Shown here one piece after another: positions 9,908 through 17,288 of a stretch of 64,000 nucleotides of DNA (position 1 is the first letter of the stretch; every line of letters starts with the position of its first letter). The stretch comes from an uncultured Alphaproteobacteria bacterium (GTDB lineage: Bacteria > Pseudomonadota > Alphaproteobacteria > MPNO01 > UBA2964). The DNA is taken from the NCBI GenBank assembly GCA_951812775.1, contig OX638326.1:756335-820334 (forward strand). The letters run 5' to 3'. The notes beneath the pieces were generated by a model. The model saw only the letters and a list, made by a program, of their open reading frames with translations, had not been told where the DNA came from and did not search any database. The position numbers were made by a program, and so were the translations under genes.

Positions 9908-10672
9908 TTATGCGCTGCGATCACCAACCGCGTCGGCTCGGGCGTTGTCCATCAGTGCCCGCATACGGGTAATGGTGCTTTCCAATCCGCCAAAGATTGC
10001 TTCGCCGATCAGAAAATGTCCGATGTTCAACTCTACGATGGATGGAATTGCGGCAACCGGCGCAACAGTCTCAAACCCCAACCCATGACCAGCATGACAT
10101 TCCAGACCAATCTGTTCCGAATAGGCGGCGGCTTCTACAATCTCTGCCAGCGTACGATCGCGTTCGATCGAACCCGCATCGGTATTGCAATAGGTCCCTG
10201 TGTGAAGCTCGACCACAGGTGCGCCAAGGGCCTTCGCTGCATCGAGTTGCAGCGGATCGGGCTCAATAAATAATGAAAGTCTGATCCCGGCATTCCCAAG
10301 TTGATCGGCAAACGGCACTAAACGGTCAAAATTTCCAGCCGCGTCGAGACCACCTTCTGTTGTCCGCTCTTCACGTTTTTCCGGTACCAGACAGGCGGCA
10401 TGTGGCAAGTGATGAAGCGCGATCTCCAACATTTCATCGGTCGCTGCCATCTCAAGATTCAACGGCAAATCAATCTCGTTCCGGAGCAACTCGATATCGC
10501 GATCACCGATATGGCGGCGGTCTTCACGCAAATGAGCAGTGATCCCGTCAGCGCCCGCTTTCTTTGCCACTTTTGCCGCACACAACGGATCTGGGTGTGG
10601 CCCGCCCCGTGCATTTCGAATGGTGGCGACATGATCAATATTGACGCCTAAACGCAAATAATTCCCGGTCAT
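9908..10672 (-). CDS. pdxJ: Pyridoxine 5'-phosphate synthase
   Basis: PdxJ condenses 1-deoxyxylulose 5-phosphate with aminoacetone 3-phosphate to give pyridoxine 5'-phosphate. The 254-residue TIM-barrel begins with GVNIDHVATIRNARGG (9-24), and the ECHAGHGL motif around residues 191-198 is also present. It directly abuts acpS and lies 11 bases after the amidohydrolase gene, so the three are probably cotranscribed. Confidence 0.97.
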   Translation of the reverse strand: MTGNYLRLGVNIDHVATIRNARGGPHPDPLCAAKVAKKAGADGITAHLREDRRHIGDRDIELLRNEIDLPLNLEMAATDEMLEIALHHLPHAACLVPEKREERTTEGGLDAAGNFDRLVPFADQLGNAGIRLSLFIEPDPLQLDAAKALGAPVVELHTGTYCNTDAGSIERDRTLAEIVEAAAYSEQIGLECHAGHGLGFETVAPVAAIPSIVELNIGHFLIGEAIFGGLESTITRMRALMDNARADAVGDRSA

Positions 10673-10683
10673 CGTGCTACCTG

Positions 10684-11736
10684 TTAGTTCAACCCGTAGA
10701 GGGCGCGGGCGTTATCTTCGAGAATTTTGTCCGCAACGCCAGGCGCCAGCCGGTCGTCTGCCCGAAGAAGCTTGACCGCCATAACTTCGCTTGAGGGGTC
10801 ATGGTGTCCATAATCAGTACCAATCACCAGATTGTCCTCACCGGCATATTTAATGATGTAATCTAGGTGATCTGTATTCTCACAGGCGACATACATGTTG
10901 TTTTCCTTGAGCGGATTCTCAAACCAGTCCCACCCATTGCGTCGGAAACGGTCCTCAAGGTCGCACAGTACGTAAGGTACCCATTGTGCGCTGACCTCAA
11001 CAAACCCCCAGCGAACGTCCGGGAATTTCGCTGGTATCTTTTTCTCAACCAACGTGTGGAACGCCCCGACAACCGCAAGTTTGAACTTGGTAAATGAGGT
11101 GTCTGTCTCAAAGAAGTCATGATGAGATACGCTACCGTTGCCGGAATGCATGCAAATCGGCATATCCAGATCAGAGGCTATTTCCCAGAGTGGATAGAAA
11201 GTTGGATCACCAATCGCCCGGTCACATTCGAGCCCGCGCAAAAAGATACCGCACGCGCCATTGTCTTTGGCAAATTTCATTTCATCGCGGATCAGGTTGG
11301 GAGACCGCATCGGCGGTAACGCAATCCAGCGCATCCGGCCATTAGCCTGTTTGCTGACATCGGCCACCCAGCGGTTATAGGCACGTGTCAGAGCAAGATC
11401 AGCGTTAATATCATCCGTCACCGGACGCAAATATAATGTCGGATAGAGCACCTGAATATCGATATCCAGCTCATCCATATGCGCCAAACGGCCGGGTATA
11501 TCTTCCATCTCCGCAATCGCGCGCGACATTTCGGTACCGACATTTCGGTCCTTGCCCATCGGGCGATTGCCAATCAACCAGTAATTATGCTGAGTATTTG
11601 TCCCATCATTGGCTTTGCGTTCGGGACCATGTGTCTGAGTGACGATATACGGGGTATAGCGTTTGTCGTCGCCTTCCAAATATTCCCAGGTCTTGGTGGT
11701 TTCCAACACATGTGCATCTGAATCTATTGCACCCAT
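10684..11736 (-). CDS. Amidohydrolase-2 family metal-dependent hydrolase
   Basis: This 350-residue protein belongs to the amidohydrolase/ACMS-decarboxylase-like TIM-barrel family. It begins with the family metal motif (IDSDAHV, residues 4-10) and has later conserved pieces MHSGNGS, FVEVSAQW and the closing GTDYGHHDPS. Members hydrolyse or decarboxylate aromatic acid derivatives; the substrate here is unknown. It sits between rel and pdxJ, which are normally adjacent or closer, so it looks like a catabolic gene placed inside a housekeeping string. The start has GGGAGAACGAGG just upstream. Confidence 0.85.
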   Translation of the reverse strand: MGAIDSDAHVLETTKTWEYLEGDDKRYTPYIVTQTHGPERKANDGTNTQHNYWLIGNRPMGKDRNVGTEMSRAIAEMEDIPGRLAHMDELDIDIQVLYPTLYLRPVTDDINADLALTRAYNRWVADVSKQANGRMRWIALPPMRSPNLIRDEMKFAKDNGACGIFLRGLECDRAIGDPTFYPLWEIASDLDMPICMHSGNGSVSHHDFFETDTSFTKFKLAVVGAFHTLVEKKIPAKFPDVRWGFVEVSAQWVPYVLCDLEDRFRRNGWDWFENPLKENNMYVACENTDHLDYIIKYAGEDNLVIGTDYGHHDPSSEVMAVKLLRADDRLAPGVADKILEDNARALYGLN

Positions 11737-11766
11737 CCTCGTTCTCCCTGTTACAACTTTTTCATT

Positions 11767-13929
11767 TTATTGAATTACGCGTGACACCGAACTTACCACA
11801 GAAACGCCACGAAGCGCCGCCATGATATCGTTTAAGTGCCTGCTATCGTGAACCTCAATATCCAACAACATTTCGAACATCTCCGACGTCCGGTTGGTAA
11901 TTTTCAAATTAACGATATTACCCTGACTATTCGCAACAACTGTTGCCATATTTGCAAGCCCGCCGCGCTGGTTTGCGACAACCAGATTGAGCCTTCCGAT
12001 AAAAGTATCGCTGTCGGCAGATCCTAAATCCCAACTAATATCTACCCAGCGTTCCGGCATTTCGTGAAAACTCTCAAGGGTCTCACAATCAATCGTATGG
12101 ACTGCGATACCCTTCCCGGGTGTTTGAATCCCGACGATGCGATCACCTGGCAAAGGATGACAGCAATTCGAATAATGAACCGCCACACCCGGCGTTAATC
12201 CCCTAATCGGAATGCCACCCGTCATCTTGCCGTTGCCCTCTACCGCAGCATCTGACTCGCCTTCGGCCAATATCTTTTTCAGTGTCTCCGCACCTTCGCC
12301 ACTCACAACCAGTTCAGCGACACTGGCCGCTGTAATATGGCTTTGCCCAATCGAGACGTAGAGTTCTTCGGTCGTTGAAACACCAAGCTGGGTCGTAACA
12401 GTTTCAATAGCCTGATCACTGAAATGATAGCCCACCTTTGCAAAAGCTTTTTCAAGCATTGCTCGCCCAAGTTGCCCATATTCGGTTCGTTGTTTCGAAC
12501 GGACAAATCTCCTGATGCGTGCCCGCGCCTTGCCGGTCACGACAAAATCTTCCCATTCCGGGGACGGAACACCAGGTTTAGACGTAACGATCTCTATCTG
12601 GTCACCATTCCTGAGCTTGGTCTGAAGCCGCACCAGGCGGCCATTGATCTTGGCGCCAACGCAGGCATCACCCACTTCCGAATGGACCTCATAAGCGAAA
12701 TCAACCGGTGTCGCCCCACGCGGCAGGGCGATGAGTTCCCCCTGTGGCGTAAAACAAAACACCTGATCCTGAAATAAATCCAGACGCGTATGTTCCAGAA
12801 ACTCATCGGGGTCGTCGGCATGTTCCAGAATATCGAGTAGCTCGCGAACCCACCGATATTCATATGAATCCTTATCACCACCGGCGTTTTCCTGCTTGTA
12901 TTGCCAATGCGCAGCAACACCCAACTCTGCGACCTGATGCATTTCCGATGTACGAATTTGTACCTCGATACGACGCCGTTGAGGCCCAATCACGCCGGTA
13001 TGAATTGATTGATAGCCGTTCCGTTTCGGCGTCGATATGTAATCCTTGAACCTTCCTGGTACACAGGAATATTTGCCATGGATGACCCCGAGCGCGTGAT
13101 AGCATTGCGGGACATCATCAACCACGAGCCGAAACGCCATAATATCCGAGATCTGTGCAAACTCGACATTCTGACACTGCATCTTGCGCCAAATGGAATA
13201 GGGTCTCTTTTCCCGTCCCGTCAGACTGACGGTAATTCCCTGTTCCTTTAAAACCTGTTTCAGTTCAGCGGCGATTTCGTCAATAACTTCGGTCTCAACA
13301 GCCTCCGTACGCAAAAACTCCAGACGGGCCAGGATCGTATTGCGGGCATCTGGATAGAGTTCGGCAAAGGACAGATCTTCCAGTTCGTCCTTAATACGGT
13401 GCATACCGATACGCTCTGCCAAGGGCGTATATATCTCCATCGTTTCACGAGCGATACGCGCACGTTTGTCAGCGCCATCAATAAAATGCAGCGTGCGCAT
13501 ATTGTGCAAACGGTCCGCCAACTTGACGAGCAGCACCCGAATATCGCGGGACGTTGCCATTAGCAATTTACGAAAATTCTCGACCTGTCTTTTATCGGCG
13601 GCCTGAAGTTCAAATTTGGAAAGTTTGGTAACACCGTCAACGAGATGCGCAACGGAGTCGCCAAACTGGGTCTGGATTTCATCAATCGTCGCGACGGTAT
13701 CTTCGACGGTGTCGTGCAACAGCCCCGTGACGATGGTGTCAGAATCCAGTTTTAGCTCGGTGAGAATACCGGCAACTTCCAGCGGATGAGAAAAATATGG
13801 ATCCCCTGAAGCGCGTTTTTGCGAACCATGTGCCATCATAGAGAAAACATAGGCGCGGTTCAGCGCATCTTCATTTGCGCCGGTATCATAGGCTTTCACA
13901 CGATCAACAAGCTCATATTGACGGATCAT
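11767..13929 (-). CDS. rel: Bifunctional (p)ppGpp synthetase/hydrolase
   Basis: This is the Rel/SpoT-type enzyme that makes and degrades (p)ppGpp and so controls the stringent response. The 720-residue protein has an HD hydrolase domain with LLHDTVEDT (71-78 region, H72 D73), a synthetase domain with KRPYSIWRKMQ, a TGS domain starting at VFCFTPQGELIALPRG, and a C-terminal ACT domain ending in SVVSSVSRVIQ. The intact HD box says it can hydrolyse as well as synthesise. It follows rpoZ on the same strand, an arrangement common in Proteobacteria. Gene symbol rel is used because one bifunctional enzyme is the rule in this class. Confidence 0.96.
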   Translation of the reverse strand: MIRQYELVDRVKAYDTGANEDALNRAYVFSMMAHGSQKRASGDPYFSHPLEVAGILTELKLDSDTIVTGLLHDTVEDTVATIDEIQTQFGDSVAHLVDGVTKLSKFELQAADKRQVENFRKLLMATSRDIRVLLVKLADRLHNMRTLHFIDGADKRARIARETMEIYTPLAERIGMHRIKDELEDLSFAELYPDARNTILARLEFLRTEAVETEVIDEIAAELKQVLKEQGITVSLTGREKRPYSIWRKMQCQNVEFAQISDIMAFRLVVDDVPQCYHALGVIHGKYSCVPGRFKDYISTPKRNGYQSIHTGVIGPQRRRIEVQIRTSEMHQVAELGVAAHWQYKQENAGGDKDSYEYRWVRELLDILEHADDPDEFLEHTRLDLFQDQVFCFTPQGELIALPRGATPVDFAYEVHSEVGDACVGAKINGRLVRLQTKLRNGDQIEIVTSKPGVPSPEWEDFVVTGKARARIRRFVRSKQRTEYGQLGRAMLEKAFAKVGYHFSDQAIETVTTQLGVSTTEELYVSIGQSHITAASVAELVVSGEGAETLKKILAEGESDAAVEGNGKMTGGIPIRGLTPGVAVHYSNCCHPLPGDRIVGIQTPGKGIAVHTIDCETLESFHEMPERWVDISWDLGSADSDTFIGRLNLVVANQRGGLANMATVVANSQGNIVNLKITNRTSEMFEMLLDIEVHDSRHLNDIMAALRGVSVVSSVSRVIQ

Positions 13930-14025
13930 GGCGCCTTAAGCCTCATGTGAGGTTTGGTTGCCTGGTTTCAGGAACCCATTTCAAGAGTGAATGCTAACCT
14001 TATTCGATAGCATATCAGCGATGCC

Positions 14026-14430
14026 CTAATCTTCTTTGCGGTCTTCAGCAGGGACATCCTCAAACTTTTCTTCGGCAGCCGCGGTTGCTGCGGCAGCTGC
14101 ATCAGCACCTTCGGCCAGCGCAGCCAGCTCCGCTTCCGCGGTCGCGGCCAACTCTTCTTCCATCGCCAGGAGTTCTTCGGCTTCCTCTTCCGGATCATCG
14201 GTATCGCCATGACGCTGCAGTCCCAAAATCAGCTCTTCTTCGAGTTCAGGCACCGAAATGGTTTCGTCAGCGATTTCCCGAAGGGCAACAACGGGGTTCT
14301 TGTCATTGTCACGATCAACGGTCAATTCACCGCCGACAGACAGCTCGCGCGAACGTTGGGCAGCCATCATAACCAGCTCAAACCGGTTCGGAATTCTTTC
14401 TACGCAATCTTCGACAGTAACGCGTGCCAT
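14026..14430 (-). CDS. rpoZ: RNA polymerase omega subunit
   Basis: Omega helps fold and hold the beta' subunit of RNA polymerase. The first 60 residues match the family: [19 protein letters not shown], then AAQRSREL and [10 protein letters not shown]. The 134-residue length comes from an acidic, alanine- and glutamate-rich tail of about 65 residues that is common in alphaproteobacteria and probably disordered. A clear Shine-Dalgarno AAGGAG lies 8 bases before the ATG. rel follows on the same strand. Confidence 0.95.
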   Translation of the reverse strand: MARVTVEDCVERIPNRFELVMMAAQRSRELSVGGELTVDRDNDKNPVVALREIADETISVPELEEELILGLQRHGDTDDPEEEAEELLAMEEELAATAEAELAALAEGADAAAAATAAAEEKFEDVPAEDRKED

Positions 14431-14458
14431 GCGTCACACTCCTTGCAATTGTTACAGG

Positions 14459-14476
14459 GACCCGATTTGCCGGGTC
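14459..14476 (-). promoter_or_regulatory. Hairpin in the rpoZ leader
   Basis: A 6-bp inverted repeat (GACCCG, 6-base loop, CGGGTC) lies about 30 bases upstream of the rpoZ start. There is no T run, so it is not a standard terminator of folK. It would lie in the rpoZ mRNA leader. Confidence 0.4.
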
Positions 14477-14487
14477 AGCGGACGCGC

Positions 14488-14517
14488 AATATATGGGCTA
14501 ACACCATAGGAAAGCAA
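14488..14517 (-). promoter_or_regulatory. Putative sigma-70 promoter for rpoZ-rel
   Basis: On the minus strand TTGCTT (14517-14512) and TATATT (14493-14488) are 18 bases apart and lie 58 bases upstream of the rpoZ start, between folK and rpoZ. This is a fair match to the -35/-10 consensus; the transcript would include the leader hairpin. Confidence 0.45.
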
Positions 14518-14547
14518 ACATTTCCGGGGGCCAATCGTAAATTAATG

Positions 14548-15081
14548 TCACGAAACTTCCGACAGAATTTCACAGCGCTGCCCCTTAGGTAGCGCGCGAA
14601 TCAGTTCATCAATGGACCTGCCAGTCACAGGATGAACCCAATCGGGGGCCAAATCCCTTAATGGCAGCAAGACAAACGTCCTTTCATGCATCCTTGGATG
14701 AGGCACCTTTAGTCCATTTTCCCCTTCGTTTTCAATGACATCATCATGATAGGCCAATAGGTCTAAATCGAGCGTTCGGGGCGCATTCCGCACTGTTCTA
14801 ACGCGATCAAACTCCGCTTCTCTAACGCGATCAAACTCCGCTTCGATGGCGTGAAGCTCCTCCAAAAGAGCGTGCGCAGACATTTCCGTCGATAGCTCCA
14901 AAACGGCATTAATAAAATCCGGTTGATCTGCAACTGGGACGGGTGCACTACGATACCAGGGTGAACATCGAGACAAGGCGCAAACCTTTGCATCAATGAC
15001 TTGCACGGCTTTTCTCAAAACTTCTGGTGTAGAACCAAAATTCTCACTTGGTAGATTTCCGCCAATTCCGATTAAAATCAT
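14548..15081 (-). CDS. folK: 2-amino-4-hydroxy-6-hydroxymethyldihydropteridine pyrophosphokinase
   Basis: FolK (HPPK) transfers pyrophosphate from ATP to 6-hydroxymethyl-dihydropterin in folate synthesis. The 177-residue protein has the IGIGGNLP start, the PWYRSAPV segment, the HPPK signature NAPRTLDLDLL with its catalytic aspartates (about 99-109) and HPRMHERTFVLLPL. Just before the signature the sequence EFDRVREA is repeated as EFDRVRTV (82-97), caused by an exact 24-bp tandem duplication. The duplication keeps the frame but lengthens the segment leading into the active site by eight residues, so activity is uncertain. The gene precedes rpoZ and is divergent from the NYN gene. Confidence 0.93.
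   Translation of the reverse strand: MILIGIGGNLPSENFGSTPEVLRKAVQVIDAKVCALSRCSPWYRSAPVPVADQPDFINAVLELSTEMSAHALLEELHAIEAEFDRVREAEFDRVRTVRNAPRTLDLDLLAYHDDVIENEGENGLKVPHPRMHERTFVLLPLRDLAPDWVHPVTGRSIDELIRALPKGQRCEILSEVS
14797..14844 (-). repeat. 24-bp perfect tandem duplication inside folK
   Basis: Two exact 24-base copies stand head to tail (14797-14820 and 14821-14844). The length is a multiple of three, so folK stays open but gains eight residues next to its signature motif. Confidence 0.97.
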
Positions 15082-15128
15082 TGAAAAATATACTTTATTT
15101 TGCGGTCGACCTTGTCTCTCCGGGCCAA

Positions 15129-15148
15129 GTGTCTTATTTTTGAGACAC
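15129..15148. repeat. Inverted repeat GTGTCT...AGACAC
   Basis: A 6-bp inverted repeat with an 8-base T-rich loop (TATTTTTG) lies in the divergent folK/NYN intergenic region. It lacks a T run outside the stem, so an operator or mRNA structure is more likely than a terminator. Confidence 0.5.
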
Positions 15149-15158
15149 GGTGATTATA

Positions 15159-15172
15159 CTCTCAAACGAGAG
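15159..15172. repeat. Short inverted repeat CTCTC-AAAC-GAGAG
   Basis: A perfect 5-bp inverted repeat with a 4-base spacer lies 11 bases after the preceding inverted repeat in the same intergenic region. It may be part of a regulator site; chance is possible at this size. Confidence 0.35.
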
Positions 15173-15217
15173 AGATGACGCAAATTATGGTGTCATTTAT
15201 CGCCCAAAATAAGATGC

Positions 15218-15257
15218 CAACACATTGTTGCAATAAACAACACATTGTTGCAATAAA
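15218..15257. repeat. 20-bp perfect tandem direct repeat upstream of the NYN gene
   Basis: The 20-base unit CAACACATTGTTGCAATAAA occurs twice head to tail (15218-15237, 15238-15257). The junction also forms TGTTG...CAACA dyads. It ends directly at a TTGACA -35-like element, the position expected for an activator or repressor binding site. Confidence 0.9.
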
Positions 15258-15258
15258 A

Positions 15259-15287
15259 TTGACAGGAAGCGGCACTAAAAAGACTAG
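15259..15287 (+). promoter_or_regulatory. Possible promoter of the NYN gene
   Basis: A perfect -35 TTGACA (15259-15264) is followed after 17 bases by GACTAG (15282-15287), a weak -10. It lies 37 bases before the NYN start and immediately after the tandem repeat. Confidence 0.3.
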
Positions 15288-15323
15288 CCGTATTTTGGTG
15301 AGGCATAACAAAGAGAGCATTCA

Positions 15324-15953
15324 ATGAACATTTATTCGCAGGAAAAAATTGCGTTATTCATAGACGGCTCCAACCTTTACGCGGCAGCCCGCGCTTTGGG
15401 GTTTGATATTGATTATAAAAATCTACTGGAGCTGTTTTCTTCGAAGGGCCAGCTGGTTCGCGCTTACTATTACACTGCCTTAATGGAAGACCATGAATAT
15501 CTCCCGATCCGCCCTCTGGTCGATTGGCTGGACTATAATGGCTACACGATGGTCACCAAACCGACCAAGGAATTCACCGATTCCATGGGGCGTCGTAAGG
15601 TCAAGGGCAATATGGATATGGAGCTGGCGATCGACCTTTTAGAAATGGCTGAACACCTCGATCACGCCGTATTATTTTCCGGCGATGGCGATTTCCGCCG
15701 TCTGGTGGAAGCCGTACAACGTCGCGGCGTGCGTGTAACGGTTGTGAGCACTTTTCAGTCATCACCGCCAATGGTCGCGGATGAGTTACGACGACAGGCC
15801 GATACCTTCATAGAGCTCAACGACCTAGCCCCGCAGATTGCGCGCAAAGGTCAGGACATTCCATTGCCTGGCACTATATTGGACGATCATCCCGACTTGT
15901 TACCTGAGCAGCCCATTGCCAGGGAAGAAGAGGAATTGCGGGAAACAGCGTAG
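15324..15953 (+). CDS. NYN domain protein (LabA/DUF88-type putative RNase)
   Basis: The 209-residue protein has the PIN-like NYN fold. Acidic residues line up as in the family: D14 and N17 in ALFIDGSNLY, D98 in KGNMDMELAIDLL, and D121/D123 in LFSGDGDFRRLV. Such proteins are thought to be metal-dependent RNases; targets in alphaproteobacteria are not known to me. The ATG has GAGAG 6 bases upstream. The tail after residue 170 is proline- and glutamate-rich and probably disordered. It is followed closely by the uracil-DNA glycosylase, so the two may form an operon; upstream lies an unusual repeat-rich control region. Confidence 0.9.
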   Translation: MNIYSQEKIALFIDGSNLYAAARALGFDIDYKNLLELFSSKGQLVRAYYYTALMEDHEYLPIRPLVDWLDYNGYTMVTKPTKEFTDSMGRRKVKGNMDMELAIDLLEMAEHLDHAVLFSGDGDFRRLVEAVQRRGVRVTVVSTFQSSPPMVADELRRQADTFIELNDLAPQIARKGQDIPLPGTILDDHPDLLPEQPIAREEEELRETA

Positions 15954-15975
15954 CACGATTCTGGTATCATAGTTT

Positions 15976-16614
15976 ATGGTGTCTACGATTTCCCTTCCCG
16001 ATGGCAGCTGTCGTCTGTGTCCCCGGCTGGCCGAGTTTCGGGATGAGAACAGCAAAAAGTTCCCGGACTGGCATAATGCGCCAGTGACACCGTTTGGCGA
16101 TCTTGAAGCCGAGTTGCTTATCGTTGGCTTAGCACCAGGTCTCCGTGGGGCAAACCGCACTGGCAGACCTTTCACCGGTGATTATGCCGGCGATCTTCTC
16201 TATGACACTCTTTTGGCGTTCAATTTTGCCAAAGGGGCCTATGCGCAACATGCTGATGATGGCTTCCATCTCACGGGCTGTCGGGTCACAAACGGCGTTC
16301 GTTGCGTACCGCCGCAAAACAAACCTGTTGGTGCAGAAATCAATGCCTGTCGACCGTTTCTAAATATCGAAATGGACGCGATGCCCAACCTTAAATGCAT
16401 TTTAGCGCTCGGCGGCATCGCCCATAACACCGTGCTGAGGGCATTGGGGCAAAAAGTTTCCGCCTGGAAGTTTGCCCATAATGCAGTGCACTCCCTGCCG
16501 GATCTGCCGGTATTGATGAACAGCTATCATTGCTCTCGATACAACACCAATACGGGGCGGCTCACAGAAGAAATGTTCCATGACGTATTTCGCTCAATTC
16601 GGAAACTGATTTAA
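15976..16614 (+). CDS. Family 5 uracil-DNA glycosylase (UDGb-type)
   Basis: This enzyme removes uracil (and in family 5 often hypoxanthine and other deaminated bases) from DNA. The 212-residue protein has motif A GLAPGLRGANRTGRPFTGD (51-69), which lacks the catalytic polar residue of families 1 and 4 as expected of family 5, and motif B around NSYHCSRYN. Four cysteines suited to an iron-sulfur cluster are present (C12, C15, C110, C125). It starts 22 bases after the NYN gene and ends before a bidirectional terminator. Confidence 0.9.
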   Translation: MVSTISLPDGSCRLCPRLAEFRDENSKKFPDWHNAPVTPFGDLEAELLIVGLAPGLRGANRTGRPFTGDYAGDLLYDTLLAFNFAKGAYAQHADDGFHLTGCRVTNGVRCVPPQNKPVGAEINACRPFLNIEMDAMPNLKCILALGGIAHNTVLRALGQKVSAWKFAHNAVHSLPDLPVLMNSYHCSRYNTNTGRLTEEMFHDVFRSIRKLI

Positions 16615-16650
16615 CGAATTACCCTGCGCTGCCTTCGCAAAACATGAAGT

Positions 16651-16677
16651 AAAAGGCGACCAACAGGACCGCCTTTT
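16651..16677. terminator. Bidirectional terminator
   Basis: A perfect 8-bp stem AAAAGGCG / CGCCTTTT with an 11-base loop lies between two convergent genes (UDG on plus, peroxiredoxin on minus). The A and T ends of the stem supply a short U tract for either direction. Confidence 0.75.
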
Positions 16678-16682
16678 AAGCC

Positions 16683-17126
16683 TTACAGATCGGCAAGAAC
16701 CTCATCTGCATGAGGGGGCACTTCAGGGTTAGGGTAGTTCTTCACCACCTTTCCATCCGGGCCAATTAGCACGGAAAGCCGTGACGGTTTTTCCTAATCG
16801 GCGTTCTCCGCCGCACCATAAGCGATGGCAACGGAGCGGTCTGAGTCGCACAGAATATCCGTTGTCGAACTGATTTCGCTCATCCACGCCTTCGCATCTT
16901 CAGACGGGTTAAACGTGATACCGATTAGTGCTGTATTCTTGTCTTCGAAGTCTTGGATTCGATCACGGAACCCTTTAGCCTCGACAGTTCAATTACTTCC
17001 AAAGGCACGCGGAACGAACCAAACCAAGACGTTCTTTCCTGAATAATCTGAAAGACTTATGTCCTTCCCGTCCTGATTGGATAATGTGAAGCTCGGCGCC
17101 TCACTTCCTATATCAAGTAGAGCCAT
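16683..17126 (-). pseudogene. Bcp/PrxQ-type peroxiredoxin with in-frame TGA at the active site and a later TAG
   Basis: The frame is a complete 147-residue thioredoxin-fold peroxiredoxin without indels: MALLDIGSEAPSFTL, VLVWFVPRAFGSN, then TVEAKGFRDRIQDFE, LIGITFNPS, LCDSDRSVAIAYGAA and VLIGPDGKVVKNYP. It is interrupted twice. Codon 46 is TGA (16991-16989), precisely where the peroxidatic cysteine stands in Bcp proteins (PG-C-T in the usual motif). Codon 111 is TAG (16796-16794), where a Gln codon is one change away. The ATG at 17126 has a strong AGAGGAA. The TGA is followed by a SECIS-like hairpin, so a selenoprotein is possible; the TAG favours a pseudogene. No resolving cysteine stands five residues on (Lys instead). 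Confidence 0.8.
16955..16973 (-). other. Hairpin matching the bacterial SECIS model
   Basis: Read on the minus strand, 15 bases after the in-frame TGA comes GGGUUC, a 7-base loop CGUGAUC, then GAAUCC: a 6-bp stem with one G-U pair. The loop has G at its second position and starts 21 bases after the TGA. The published bSECIS consensus asks for a G in the first two loop bases and a distance of about 16-37 bases. The structure falls in coding sequence for a conserved GFRDRI segment, so it could be accidental. Confidence 0.4.
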
Positions 17127-17288
17127 TACTTCCTCTTTTGGTTTCAATATCGCAATACGCGCGATATCAGCAATATACCGTGCAGAGAATGAATCATCGA
17201 AGACTATCCTGGTCAAAACACGTAATTTAGGCACAAGGTCAGCAAAACAGACGGGGAACCACGTCAACCAAGCTATGATGCTAAAATT

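Noticed and set aside
15218..15257. Start of a CRISPR array
   Set aside because: Only two 20-base units with no spacer between them, and no cas genes; it is a tandem repeat. No CRISPR array was seen anywhere in the window.
16794..16796. TAG read as an amino acid (recoded amber) to explain several in-frame TAG codons
   Set aside because: TAG occurs as the natural stop of several intact genes here (dctM, lepB, smpB, ridA), with the next gene starting at or near it, so general recoding of TAG is not supported.
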